This document shows, piece by piece, positions 26,786 to 35,983 of a stretch of DNA of 64,000 nt. This DNA comes from an uncultured Paracoccaceae bacterium (GTDB lineage Bacteria; Pseudomonadota; Alphaproteobacteria; Rhodobacterales; Rhodobacteraceae), in the NCBI GenBank assembly GCA_947500135.1, contig CANMQX010000004.1, forward strand, positions 186,001-250,000. Direction: 5' to 3'. Both the position numbers and the translations under genes were made by a program. The stretch's first letter is position 1. The number at the start of each line of letters is the position of its first letter. The notes beneath the pieces were generated by a model that searched no databases, was not told the origin of the DNA, and saw nothing but the letters and a program-made list of their open reading frames with translations.

Positions 26786-28018
26786 ATGAAGGTTGGAGAT
26801 AAACTAAGCGGTATTTCGCGGAGGGATCTGTTCAAACTGGCAGGTCAATACGGGATGAGCTCAACACTGATGGCGGCAGGTACGTTTGGGGGTGCGATGA
26901 GCCTTGCAAACTTGGCATCTGCGGCTGAATCAACCTATGAGCGCCGCTTCGCGAAAGACGCGAAACACACGCTGAAATTCGGTGCTTCAGGTTTCAACGC
27001 ACGCAACCTGCTGATCGAGCGGGCCGGTGCGTTGGAATTCGCCCGCGATCTCGAAAGCCGCACGGACGGAGAGATTCGGATCGAGTTCATCGGTGACAAT
27101 CAGATCTGTGGGCAGACGTCATGCGTCGAAAAAACACAGCAGGGCATCGTTGATATCTATGCTGCTTCCACCCAGAACTCTGCCGGTGGCGCGCCTTATC
27201 TGAACGTGTTGGATTATGCGTATATGTTCCGCAACCGGGCGGATCAGTACCACTTCCTGTATTCGCCAGCGTCGATGGCATTGCTGCGTGAACCATATGA
27301 AAAGCGTCACGGCCTGAAATTCCTGTTCAGCCATGCTGAATTGCGCGGCATCCAGTTGGGTCTGAACTTTGAAGACAAGCCAACGGTGACATCAATTGAC
27401 GAACTGGCCGGTACAAAGAACCGTGTCACAGGCACGCAGCTTGGCCGGATCGCAATGGAAGCCCTGAACCTGAACCCGGTGCCTGTTGCATGGGAAGAAA
27501 CACTTGATGGTCTCAAGCAGGGTCTGATCGACGGTGCGGAAACATGGGCGTCTGCGGTTGCATATGCAAACATGGCGCCGGTTGTGTCCCAGTCTGTTCA
27601 CCTGAACTTCTTCTGCGGCACAGAGCATACAGCGATGTCCGCATCTGTGTTCGATGGGCTTGATGGGTATCTGCAGGATGCCGTGATGGAATCGTCCTAC
27701 TGGGCGCAGACCCATGTTCAGGCCGCGAACGAAGTGGCGCTGATCAACACGGTTGGTCAGTCTGATCCGCAGCTGCCCGGCACGATCTTTGCGCAAAACA
27801 ACGTGCGCAACGCGTTCCTGTCTGCTGAGGAAATCCGCAAGGCCGAGGAAATGTGCTCGCCCGAGTTCCAACCGCAACTGTGGGAGCAGTGGCGCGAGCG
27901 TCTGAACGGCTGGTCCGGCGGTCTGGACACCTATCAGGAGATCTATGACGAGGTCCGCACAATTGATGCGAACACGCTTCCTGAGAACGTGGAACCGCGC
28001 CGTTGGTGGAAAGGCTGA
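26786..28018 (+). CDS. dctP: TRAP transporter substrate-binding protein (DctP family)
   Basis: 410 residues with a good Shine-Dalgarno (GGGAGGAAAGC). The N-terminus carries a twin-arginine-type signal (SRRDLFKLAG followed by a hydrophobic stretch), so it may be exported folded through Tat, which is known for some TRAP binding proteins. The mature part is DctP-like (LTFGASGFNARN-type start, AGTKNRVTGTQLGRIAMEAL, GLIDGAETWASAVAY). It delivers an unknown acid or alcohol to the DctQM permease encoded next. Confidence 0.9.
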   Translation: MKVGDKLSGISRRDLFKLAGQYGMSSTLMAAGTFGGAMSLANLASAAESTYERRFAKDAKHTLKFGASGFNARNLLIERAGALEFARDLESRTDGEIRIEFIGDNQICGQTSCVEKTQQGIVDIYAASTQNSAGGAPYLNVLDYAYMFRNRADQYHFLYSPASMALLREPYEKRHGLKFLFSHAELRGIQLGLNFEDKPTVTSIDELAGTKNRVTGTQLGRIAMEALNLNPVPVAWEETLDGLKQGLIDGAETWASAVAYANMAPVVSQSVHLNFFCGTEHTAMSASVFDGLDGYLQDAVMESSYWAQTHVQAANEVALINTVGQSDPQLPGTIFAQNNVRNAFLSAEEIRKAEEMCSPEFQPQLWEQWRERLNGWSGGLDTYQEIYDEVRTIDANTLPENVEPRRWWKG

Positions 28019-28046
28019 TACAGCCTTTGCGTTGACCTTGAAATTT

Positions 28047-28082
28047 GGGCCGGCCGAATGAGGAGTTCGGCCGGCCCTTTTC
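28047..28082 (+). terminator. Terminator-like hairpin between dctP and dctQ
   Basis: GGGCCGGCCGAA and TTCGGCCGGCCC form a perfect 12-bp stem with a 7-nt loop, followed by TTTTC. It lies inside the operon. Such an element can end most transcripts, or protect the 3' end of the dctP message, and so raise binding protein over permease. Confidence 0.85.
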
Positions 28083-28140
28083 AGATCAATACGACCGCTC
28101 CATAGTAGCGGCATTCTGACACGTTAGGGGGGAGACCTAG

Positions 28141-28809
28141 ATGTCGATTTTATCAGAGGCGGTGGCGATTATCCCTGCCATTTTTTCAGGCAGCACATGG
28201 GACATGAGAAGCGCCTTTGACACAAACGGTATGTGGCTGTTCTGCTTTTTTCTAACGCTGATCGGCGGCTTCCTCGCCCATCTGCTTTACACGCTTTTGC
28301 CCTTCGTGGAACGGCATCTGGAACGCACGGTGGCGGTTGTGATGTATCTGATCATTGCAGGCATCATCTGCTGGGGCGTGATCGATCGCTTTGTCTTTTC
28401 GAACCAATGGTCGGGGTCCACTACGGTGCCGCCATTCCTGTTTATGGTCATGGCATGGTTTGCATGTTCCTATAACGTCAAGCTGCGCACGCATCTGAGC
28501 TTTAGCGAGTTTCGGTCCAAGATGGCGCCAACAGGCCAGATGGCCACATTGACGCTGGATGCAGCCCTTTGGCTTGGGTTCTGCTGGATCGCGATCACCA
28601 CTTCGCTGCGCTTTACGGTTTTGTCAGCCGATAATTTCCAACTCGTCGACGGTGTCGATGACGTCATGAAATGGTGGTTCTATATCACCGTTCCCATCGC
28701 CTTTACGCTGATGTCAGGGCGCGTCATCGGCAACTGGCTGGAAGACTGGGGTAACTACAAATCCGGTTCGCCGATCATCAAGCAAGCAGTTATTGGCGGA
28801 GACGTATAA
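28141..28809 (+). CDS. dctQ: TRAP transporter small permease (DctQ family)
   Basis: 222 residues with four predicted transmembrane helices (WLFCFFLTLIGGFLAHLLYTL, VAVVMYLIIAGIICWGVI, MVMAWFACSYN, DAALWLGFCWIAITTSLRF). Position between the binding protein and DctM genes and the size fit DctQ, although this family diverges strongly. The stop overlaps the dctM start by one base. Confidence 0.82.
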   Translation: MSILSEAVAIIPAIFSGSTWDMRSAFDTNGMWLFCFFLTLIGGFLAHLLYTLLPFVERHLERTVAVVMYLIIAGIICWGVIDRFVFSNQWSGSTTVPPFLFMVMAWFACSYNVKLRTHLSFSEFRSKMAPTGQMATLTLDAALWLGFCWIAITTSLRFTVLSADNFQLVDGVDDVMKWWFYITVPIAFTLMSGRVIGNWLEDWGNYKSGSPIIKQAVIGGDV

Positions 28810-30167
28810 TGTCAGACGGTACATGGATTACCCTTATTTCGCTGGGCGTGACGTTCTTTTTCATGCTTGGCACGCCGGTCTTGCTGATCATCTTTTACTG
28901 GGTCATCGGCTGTAGCTTTGTCATTGACCTGCCGCTGGCCAACACCGGCAACGAATTGATCAACGTGTTCAGCAAGGGCTTTGCCCTATTGGCGATGCCG
29001 CTTTTCATCCTGACGGGTGACTTGATCAACCAATCGGGGATCGCGCGACGGTTGTCCGATTTCGCCTATTCCTGTCTGGGATGGCTCAGGGGCGGTCTTG
29101 CAATGGCATCTATCGCCGCTTGTGGTCTGTTTGCCGCGATTTCAGGCTCCAACTCGGCGACAACAGCGACCATCGGGTCGATGCTGCATCCCGAAATGGT
29201 CAAGGGCAATTACGATGAACGCTTTTCTGCGGCGACCGCAGCGGCGGGTGGTACGGTGGGGATCATCATTCCACCTTCGATTATCTTCATCGTCTACGGC
29301 TTCCTGTTGAACCTGCCCATCTCGGACCTGTTTGTGGCGGGGATCATCCCTGGATCATTGATGGTGCTTGGTATGATGACCGCAGCCTTTATCGTCTGCA
29401 CGATCAATGGCTGGGGCATTCTGATTGGCTTATCGATCTCGCGGATGATCAAAACCGCCATCGGGGCCTGGCTCGGCTTCTTTGCCATCGGACTGGTGCT
29501 TTGGGGTATCTATACGGGTCGTTTCTCACCCACCGAGGCTGCGGGTGTGACCGTTGGGTTCTGTGTATTTATCGGCTTGGTGGCCTATCCATTGAACCGG
29601 ATCATGGGCAGCGATGCTGATATTCCTGTGGAAAAGAAGAGCGTTGCATCAATGTTTGTTGTTGAAGGCTTCACGGTTCCGCAAATCCCGGCGATTGTGT
29701 CGCGGTCTGCACAGATCTCGGGCATCCTTGTGCCCTTGATTGCGGTGTCCGTTGCGATGCAGCAGGTGATGTCATCACTTGGGGCGAAGGACTTTATTGG
29801 TGACTTTGTGACTGGTATGGGTGGCTATTACGCGGTGCTGTTTACGGCGATGGCGATTGTATTCGTGACCGGTATGATCCTTGAATCGCTGCCTGTGACG
29901 ATCATTCTGGCCCCGATCCTTGCACCGATTGCGGCATCGGTCGGCATTGATCCGATCCACTTTGCGGTTGTGTTCCTTGTGGGCGCGTCCATCGGGTTTA
30001 TCACCCCGCCCTATGGTCTGAACCTTTATGTGGCATCTGGTGTGACAGGCGTTCCCTATTTCCGTCTGCTGCGTTACATCCTGCCCTATCTGGCGGCGCT
30101 GATCAGTGTCTGGTTCTTTGTGGCGCTGGTGCCGCAAACAGCACTGGCTATCCTGCCTGGCAGATAA
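28809..30167 (+). CDS. dctM: TRAP transporter large permease (DctM family)
   Basis: 452 residues, strongly hydrophobic, with the DctM features FALLAMPLFILTGDLINQSGIARRL, ISGSNSATTATIGSMLHPEM and GFITPPYGLNLYVASGVTG. It forms the sodium-driven translocation channel with DctQ in the inner membrane. A central hydrophilic loop (about residues 255-290) is normal for the family. Confidence 0.93.
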   Translation: MSDGTWITLISLGVTFFFMLGTPVLLIIFYWVIGCSFVIDLPLANTGNELINVFSKGFALLAMPLFILTGDLINQSGIARRLSDFAYSCLGWLRGGLAMASIAACGLFAAISGSNSATTATIGSMLHPEMVKGNYDERFSAATAAAGGTVGIIIPPSIIFIVYGFLLNLPISDLFVAGIIPGSLMVLGMMTAAFIVCTINGWGILIGLSISRMIKTAIGAWLGFFAIGLVLWGIYTGRFSPTEAAGVTVGFCVFIGLVAYPLNRIMGSDADIPVEKKSVASMFVVEGFTVPQIPAIVSRSAQISGILVPLIAVSVAMQQVMSSLGAKDFIGDFVTGMGGYYAVLFTAMAIVFVTGMILESLPVTIILAPILAPIAASVGIDPIHFAVVFLVGASIGFITPPYGLNLYVASGVTGVPYFRLLRYILPYLAALISVWFFVALVPQTALAILPGR

Positions 30168-30174
30168 GGTGACG

Positions 30175-30954
30175 ATGGCAGAAGATGATACAAGCGAAAA
30201 CGCTGGCCAAATCCCCACCAACCTCCGGCTGCTTATGCTGCTGGAGGCGGTGGCCCAGGCCGGGGTGCCCGTCACACCGTCTACGGTGAATGACAAGCTG
30301 GGCTTGCCCAAACCGACGATCCACCGGCTGTTTGCCACGGCAGAAGCAGAAGGGTTCCTGCAACGCGATATCGACGGGCGATCCTACAGTCCGGGTCGAC
30401 GGATGCGGCAACTGGCGATCAATACATTGTCGTCTGAACGGGTCAGAACGGTGCGGCTGTCAGTGCTGAATGCGCTGGCCCGCAAAGTGGGCGAAACCTG
30501 CAATATCGCGATCCCGGAACGCGACGGGATGTATTATCTGGACCGGGTCGAAACGCAGTGGCCGCTGCGCATTCAGATGCCAATCGGAACCGAAGTTCCG
30601 TTTCACTGCACCGCCAGCGGCAAGATGTATCTGTCAACCTTGCGATCCGACCATCTGGACCGGTTTTTGCGCAACTATGTGCTTGTCAAAAAGACGGACC
30701 GTACGATCACAACACCGCAAGACTTGCATGATGAATTGGGGCGGTGCCGCAAGCAGGGCTACGCCACCGATGACGAGGAATTCATGTCAGGCATGACAGC
30801 CATCGCCGTGCCGATCCTTGATGAGCGGGGGCGGCTGATGTCCACCTTGTCGATCCACGCGCCTTTGCAACGGTTGACAATAACTCATCTCGTTGGGTTT
30901 CTGGATGATCTGAAATTGGCAGCGGTCGAACTGGGGGCCATCGTCGGGCGATAG
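30175..30954 (+). CDS. IclR-family transcriptional regulator
   Basis: The start is the ATG at 30175, 7 bp after dctM. About 259 residues: a winged HTH (VTPSTVNDKLGLPKPTIHRLFATAEAEGFL) and the IclR effector domain (VRLSVLNALARKVGETCNIAIPERDGMYYLDRVE, FHCTASGKMYLS). Being the last gene of the TRAP operon it probably controls the transporter and the divergent GMC gene in response to the transported compound. Confidence 0.9.
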   Translation: MAEDDTSENAGQIPTNLRLLMLLEAVAQAGVPVTPSTVNDKLGLPKPTIHRLFATAEAEGFLQRDIDGRSYSPGRRMRQLAINTLSSERVRTVRLSVLNALARKVGETCNIAIPERDGMYYLDRVETQWPLRIQMPIGTEVPFHCTASGKMYLSTLRSDHLDRFLRNYVLVKKTDRTITTPQDLHDELGRCRKQGYATDDEEFMSGMTAIAVPILDERGRLMSTLSIHAPLQRLTITHLVGFLDDLKLAAVELGAIVGR

Positions 30955-31038
30955 CGACCCCGCGCCGAATACGGCTTGGCATTGCCCCGCAACTTGCGCG
31001 ATAATGGCCCAAGCCAACATATCGCCGGGGACCCACGA

Positions 31039-31758
31039 ATGACGCTTGCCATTCCACGCTTGAAATCCTGTGAAGATTGCCCGATCCGTTACAACGCAGT
31101 GTGTTCCAAATGCGATCGCGATGAATTGGACGAACTTGAGGCGATCAAGTATTACCGGTCCTTTTCGGCTGGGCAGACGATCTTTTTCGCAGGTGATCCG
31201 CTTGAATTTGTGGGGTCAATCGTGTTCGGGGTGGCCAGCCTGACCCGTACCATGCCCGACGGGCGGGTACAGATGGTGGGGTTGCTGTTACCGTCCGATT
31301 TTCTGGGGCGTCCGCATCGCGAAACGATCGAAACCGATGTGGTTGCCGAAACTGATGTGATGCTGTGCTGTTTTCGACGCAAACCGTTCGAGGGCATGAT
31401 TGAACAGACCCCGCATGTCGGTCAGCGCCTGTTGGAAATGACTCTTGATGAATTGGACGCCGCGCGCGAATGGATGCTGGTGCTGGGGCGCAAAACGGCC
31501 CGCGAAAAGATTGCGTCGCTCTTGCATATGATCGCCACGCGGATGGCCGCACTTGAACCCGGCGATGGGGTTGGGGCCAACTTCACCCTGCCGATCACCC
31601 GCGAAACGATGGCGAATTATCTTGGGCTGACAATCGAAACCGTTAGCCGTCAGATGTCAGCACTTAAAAAAGAAGGGCTGATCGCCTTTGAAGACAGGCG
31701 CGACATCACCGTACCCGATCTTGACGCGCTGAAAGCCGAAACCGGCGAAGAAGACTGA
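31039..31758 (+). CDS. fnrL: FnrL-type Crp/Fnr oxygen-responsive regulator
   Basis: The ATG at 31039 gives about 239 residues. The N-terminal cysteines in KSCEDCPIRYNAVCSKC, plus a Cys pair in VMLCCFRRK, supply ligands for an oxygen-labile 4Fe-4S cluster. A cAMP-binding-like fold follows, then the DNA-recognition helix in ITRETMANYLGLTIETVSRQMSALKKEG. In Rhodobacterales FnrL activates cbb3 oxidase genes under low oxygen, and here a perfect FNR box precedes ccoN 2 kb downstream. Confidence 0.93.
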   Translation: MTLAIPRLKSCEDCPIRYNAVCSKCDRDELDELEAIKYYRSFSAGQTIFFAGDPLEFVGSIVFGVASLTRTMPDGRVQMVGLLLPSDFLGRPHRETIETDVVAETDVMLCCFRRKPFEGMIEQTPHVGQRLLEMTLDELDAAREWMLVLGRKTAREKIASLLHMIATRMAALEPGDGVGANFTLPITRETMANYLGLTIETVSRQMSALKKEGLIAFEDRRDITVPDLDALKAETGEED

Positions 31759-31837
31759 CCAGCGACCAATCATCCTGCCCCAAAGCCAATTTGATGAACT
31801 TTCGACGCCTAAAGATTCGTCCAAAACACGGTCTCAG

Positions 31838-31857
31838 GCCCGGCCTGCAGGCCGGGC
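31838..31857. repeat. 20-bp perfect GC-rich palindrome between convergent genes
   Basis: GCCCGGCCTG and its exact complement lie between the ends of fnrL and the facing usp gene. There is no T-run on either side. It could act as an RNA 3'-end structure or be a protein-binding site; nothing more can be said. Confidence 0.55.
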
Positions 31858-31872
31858 GATATGTCAGATGAA

Positions 31873-32316
31873 TCAAACCACAGTTAAACAGGCGCATGTT
31901 GCGTGATGCTGAATGCGCTGCGATGTGCTGCCCAGAAACAGCCCCGCCACGGACCCAAGCCCGCGCCTCCCGGTGACAATCAGATCGGCATTGTTGTCTT
32001 TGGCAACCTGCAGCACCTGACGCACCGGGTCGCCGATATGCAGATCGGTCTGGACGTCGCATCCGGCCTCTTTGGCAATCGCGGTGGCCTCATCAAGGAT
32101 CTTGGTGCCCGCTTCGGTCAACTCATCATGCGTGGGCGCGGAGAGCACTTCGTGGTAACCCGCGACGGCGCCAACGGCAAAGGCGCTGGTTTCGGCCTGG
32201 GGTGCATGCACAACGATGATCTGACCCTCGCTTTGCTTGGCCAGTTCGCAGGCGGCCGTGACCGCCTTTTTGGCACAATCTGATCCGTCGACGGCGACAA
32301 TAATGGTTTTGAACAT
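31873..32316 (-). CDS. Universal stress protein, single UspA domain
   Basis: 147 residues with the Usp start FKTIIVAVDGSDCAKKAV and the ATP-binding motif GRRGLGSVAGLFLGSTSQRIQHHATC of the G-2x-G-9x-G(S/T) type. A cytoplasmic nucleotide-binding stress protein. It follows another Usp gene on the same strand by 48 bp; both start beside the FNR box region, suggesting induction at low oxygen. Confidence 0.9.
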   Translation of the reverse strand: MFKTIIVAVDGSDCAKKAVTAACELAKQSEGQIIVVHAPQAETSAFAVGAVAGYHEVLSAPTHDELTEAGTKILDEATAIAKEAGCDVQTDLHIGDPVRQVLQVAKDNNADLIVTGRRGLGSVAGLFLGSTSQRIQHHATCACLTVV

Positions 32317-32364
32317 TGGTATGTCCTCCTTGAAACGATTAAGGGTTTCGATGGTTCGGATGGC

Positions 32365-33198
32365 CTAGCGCGACATCAGGATCGGCAGATCGGCGGTTTC
32401 CAGCAGCTTGCGGGTTGCCCCGCCAAAAACGGCCTCGCGCAGGCGGGAATGGCCATAGGCACCACTGACGATCATCTGCGCACCGACCTCGCGGGCGCGG
32501 CGCAACAGCATCTCGCCCACATGTGGTTCGGTTTTGGCCAATACGGCGACCTCTGACTTGGTGCCATGGCGCATCAGGTATTGGGCCATCGCCCCGCCCG
32601 GGTCAGATCGGTCTGCGCCGTGGGCCGGAGGATCGATGATGCAGATATCAGCCACCTCTGCCTGTTCCAGCAATGGCAGGGCGGCGCGGGCGGCGGCCAA
32701 CGCCTCTGCCCCGTCATTCCAACCCATCAGGACATGCCCGCCAGCATCCGGGGCTTTGCAGCCTTTGGGGATCATCAGCACCGGGCGTTCGGCGCTGAAC
32801 AGGCAAGCCTCGACCAATGTGGCAGCCTCTGGGTTGTCCTGATAAGGACGGGGCAGAACCACCAGATCGGAAAAACGCAGCTTGCGCGCCAAAAACCCGG
32901 TCAGTTCGGGGCCTTGTACGGTGGCAGCATGCATGCCCCAGCGCACAAGCTCGCCCTGCATCCGGTCAGTCAGCCAGGCTTCCAGTTTTTCACGTTGGGC
33001 CATTGCATCGCGGGTCTGTTCGGCGACCAGCATCGCCTCTGTTCCCATGTAGTAATTGTGGTTTTCAGTGTGGCTGATTGTCACCACATATACATCCAGA
33101 TGCGCGCCCATCCGATCAGACAACGCAATGGCAGCATCCAGCCCATCGGTCGATTGATCCGTATCGGTCAGGATCGTCGCAATAATCTTATAGGCCAT
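32365..33198 (-). CDS. Universal stress protein, tandem UspA type
   Basis: About 277 residues: MAYKIIATILTDTDQSTDGLDAAI opens the first Usp unit and a C-terminal unit ends with SGAYGHSRLREAVFGGATRKLLETADLP, which carries the ATP-binding glycines. I prefer the ATG at 33198 (GGGGAG, 8 nt) to the GTG nine bases upstream. It is divergent from ccoN with an FNR box between, and forms a probable operon with the shorter Usp gene. Confidence 0.88.
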   Translation of the reverse strand: MAYKIIATILTDTDQSTDGLDAAIALSDRMGAHLDVYVVTISHTENHNYYMGTEAMLVAEQTRDAMAQREKLEAWLTDRMQGELVRWGMHAATVQGPELTGFLARKLRFSDLVVLPRPYQDNPEAATLVEACLFSAERPVLMIPKGCKAPDAGGHVLMGWNDGAEALAAARAALPLLEQAEVADICIIDPPAHGADRSDPGGAMAQYLMRHGTKSEVAVLAKTEPHVGEMLLRRAREVGAQMIVSGAYGHSRLREAVFGGATRKLLETADLPILMSR

Positions 33199-33292
33199 GA
33201 TCGGCACTCCCCAAGTCGGTCAGTCATGGGGCGATCGTTCGCGCAGAACCGCTCCTTGGTTCCAAGCTTGCGAGATCGACTTTCGATCTGCC

Positions 33293-33306
33293 TTGATCCA
33301 CATCAA
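33293..33306. promoter_or_regulatory. FNR box between usp and ccoN
   Basis: TTGAT-CCAC-ATCAA is a perfect match to the FNR/FnrL consensus. It is 88 nt before the ccoN start codon and 94 nt from the usp start, so it can serve ccoNOQP and possibly the divergent usp genes. Confidence 0.92.
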
Positions 33307-33394
33307 GGAACCCCAATTCGGCAAATCCCATAAGGGCAGCATGAGTTAAGTGTCGGACCCTTGTTTTGGTGCGGCGAAAGAAGGGGATTCTCTG

Positions 33395-34993
33395 ATGGGG
33401 AACTATCTAAAGCTGATTGCACTGGGGCTGATCACGCTCTTTGCTGCAGTTGCTGCCAATTGGGGGCGTGATCTGGCATATGTCGTTCACGCCATCATCA
33501 TTATGCTGGTCAGCGGTTTCATGTTCTTGCGCGTGCTGCGCGCAACGGATGAACCGGTGCAGGCAGTTGCCACTGACGGTTATATGGATGGTGTCGTCCG
33601 GGCCGGGGTCATTGCAACCGGGTTCTGGGGGGTCGTTGGCTTTCTGGTTGGTGTGGTGATCGCGTTCCAGCTGGCCTTTCCCCAATTGAATTTTGAGGTT
33701 CTCCAACCTTACGGCAATTTCGGACGGCTGCGCCCATTGCACACCTCGGCGGTGATTTTCGCATTTGGGGGCAACGCCCTGATCATGTCGTCTTTCTATA
33801 TCGTGCAAAGGACCTGCGGGGCGCGGCTTTGGGGCGGTAACCTCGCGTGGTTCGTCTTCTGGGGATACAACCTGTTCATCGTACTGGCTGCGACCGGCTA
33901 CCTGCTGGGGGCCACCCAGTCGAAAGAATACGCAGAGCCTGAATGGTACGTCGATATCTGGCTGACCATCGTCTGGGTGTCATTCCTGCTGGTCTATCTT
34001 GGGACAATCTTCAAGCGGACGGAAAAGCACATCTATGTGGCCAACTGGTTTCTGCTGTCTTTCATCATCACCGTGGCGATGCTGCATCTGGTCAATAACA
34101 TCTCGATCCCCGTGTCGATCTGGGGCAGCAAATCGGTGCAAATCTTCTCGGGCGTACAGGATGCAATGACCCAGTGGTGGTATGGCCACAACGCGGTTGG
34201 TTTCTTCCTGACGGCGGGTTTCCTGGGCATGATGTACTACTTTGTGCCGAAACAGGCCGGACGTCCGGTCTTTAGCTATAAGCTGTCGATCATCCATTTC
34301 TGGGCGCTGATCTTCCTTTATATCTGGGCGGGTCCGCACCACCTGCATTACACAGCGCTGCCTGACTGGGCCTCGACGCTTGGCATGGTGTTCTCGATCA
34401 TTCTGTGGATGCCCAGCTGGGGCGGTATGATCAATGGTCTGATGACCCTGCAAGGGGCCTGGGACAAGTTGCGGACCGATCCGATTATTCGGATGATGGT
34501 GATCAGCCTGGCGTTCTACGGCATGTCCACATTCGAAGGACCAATGATGTCGATCCGCGCGGTCAACAGCCTGTCACACTATACAGACTGGACCATCGGG
34601 CACGTGCATTCAGGTGCCTTGGGCTGGAACGGGATGATCACATTCTCGGCGCTCTACTTCCTGACACCCAAACTTTGGGGACGCGCGCAGATGTATTCGA
34701 TGTCGGCGATCAACTGGCACTTCTGGTTGGCCACCATCGGCATCATCCTCTACGCGGCATCCATGTGGGTGACGGGCATCATGGAAGGGCTGATGTGGCG
34801 CGAAGTCGATGCCAACGGGTTCCTGGTGAACAGCTTTGCTGACACCGTGTCCGCCAAGTTCCCGATGTATGTGGTCCGTGGTCTGGGTGGGGTTTTGTAC
34901 CTTGCCGGTGCGCTGATCATGGCCTGGAACATGTTCATGACCATCCGGGGCGGCCAAAAGGTTGCCGCACGGGTTGGCGTGCCAGCAGAATAA
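33395..34993 (+). CDS. ccoN: cbb3-type cytochrome c oxidase subunit I
   Basis: The start is the ATG at 33395 ([15 protein letters not shown]) after AAGGGG. About 532 residues with 12 or more helices and the heme-copper oxidase His ligands ([58 protein letters not shown]). This is the catalytic subunit that reduces oxygen at heme b3-CuB with high affinity. First gene of ccoNOQP, behind the FNR box. Confidence 0.97.
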   Translation: MGNYLKLIALGLITLFAAVAANWGRDLAYVVHAIIIMLVSGFMFLRVLRATDEPVQAVATDGYMDGVVRAGVIATGFWGVVGFLVGVVIAFQLAFPQLNFEVLQPYGNFGRLRPLHTSAVIFAFGGNALIMSSFYIVQRTCGARLWGGNLAWFVFWGYNLFIVLAATGYLLGATQSKEYAEPEWYVDIWLTIVWVSFLLVYLGTIFKRTEKHIYVANWFLLSFIITVAMLHLVNNISIPVSIWGSKSVQIFSGVQDAMTQWWYGHNAVGFFLTAGFLGMMYYFVPKQAGRPVFSYKLSIIHFWALIFLYIWAGPHHLHYTALPDWASTLGMVFSIILWMPSWGGMINGLMTLQGAWDKLRTDPIIRMMVISLAFYGMSTFEGPMMSIRAVNSLSHYTDWTIGHVHSGALGWNGMITFSALYFLTPKLWGRAQMYSMSAINWHFWLATIGIILYAASMWVTGIMEGLMWREVDANGFLVNSFADTVSAKFPMYVVRGLGGVLYLAGALIMAWNMFMTIRGGQKVAARVGVPAE

Positions 34994-35006
34994 GGAGGGC
35001 TGAGAC

Positions 35007-35768
35007 ATGTCTGATACAACACCAAACAGCGGCCCTGCCAAAGGCTTCCTTGCAAAGCACGCGATCCTGGAACGCAGCCCAACGTTGCTTCTTGTGTCCT
35101 CCCTGTTGGTGGTGACGGTGGGTGGGATCGTGGAAATCGCACCCCTGTTCTACCTCGAAAACACCATTGAAAAGGTAGAAGGGGTGCGACCATATTCGCC
35201 GCTGGAACTGGCGGGTCGCGACATCTACATCCGCGAAGGGTGCTATGTCTGCCACAGCCAGATGATCCGACCCATGCGGGACGAGGTCGAACGCTACGGG
35301 CATTACTCATTGGCGGCGGAATCCATGTATGATCACCCGCACCAATGGGGGTCCAAACGGACCGGGCCCGATCTGGCCCGGGTCGGGGGGAAATACTCGG
35401 ATGCGTGGCACCTTGATCACATGATCAAACCACAGGCTGTTGTGCCTGAATCGATCATGCCTGGTTATGCCTACTTGCTCGATACGCAGGTGAACGCCGA
35501 ATACACAGCCGATCTGGTTGCGACACACAGCTTTATCGGGGTGCCTTACACCGAAGAAATGGTCGAAGTGGCCGCCGCCGACGTGCTGGCACAGGCCGAC
35601 CCGGACACGGATGCCTATGACGATCTGCTCGAACGGTATCCAGGCGCACAAATCCGGAACTTTGATGGGCAACCGGGCGTGTCCGAAATGGATGCGCTGA
35701 TCGCCTATCTGCAAATGCTGGGCACAACGGTCGATTTCTCGACCTTCACACCAGATGCCAGCCGCTAA
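35007..35768 (+). CDS. ccoO: cbb3-type cytochrome c oxidase subunit II (mono-heme)
   Basis: 253 residues: an N-terminal membrane anchor ([22 protein letters not shown]), then a periplasmic domain with one c-type heme site (CYVCHSQ) and the axial Met region ([10 protein letters not shown]). It passes electrons from CcoP to CcoN. Start 13 bp after ccoN with AAGGAGG. Confidence 0.97.
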   Translation: MSDTTPNSGPAKGFLAKHAILERSPTLLLVSSLLVVTVGGIVEIAPLFYLENTIEKVEGVRPYSPLELAGRDIYIREGCYVCHSQMIRPMRDEVERYGHYSLAAESMYDHPHQWGSKRTGPDLARVGGKYSDAWHLDHMIKPQAVVPESIMPGYAYLLDTQVNAEYTADLVATHSFIGVPYTEEMVEVAAADVLAQADPDTDAYDDLLERYPGAQIRNFDGQPGVSEMDALIAYLQMLGTTVDFSTFTPDASR

Positions 35769-35776
35769 GGAGAGAC

Positions 35777-35983
35777 ATGATGGATACCTATTCACTCCTG
35801 CGCGAAATTGCCGATAGCTGGGTGCTTCTGGCGATGTTCGTTTTCTTTCTGGGGACGATTATCTGGGCCTTCCGGCCAGGCAGCCGGAAAGTCCACGACG
35901 ACACCAGCCAGATCCCCTTCCGTAACGAGGACCGTCCCGGCGATGCCGCCAGCGACACCAAGATCAAGGAGCTGCAATCATGA
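35777..35983 (+). CDS. ccoQ: cbb3-type oxidase small subunit
   Basis: A 68-residue protein with one transmembrane helix (WVLLAMFVFFLGTIIWAF) and a charged C-terminus. Size and position between ccoO and ccoP identify CcoQ, which stabilises the complex. Its stop overlaps the ccoP start (ATGA). The Met two codons in is an alternative start. Confidence 0.93.
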   Translation: MMDTYSLLREIADSWVLLAMFVFFLGTIIWAFRPGSRKVHDDTSQIPFRNEDRPGDAASDTKIKELQS

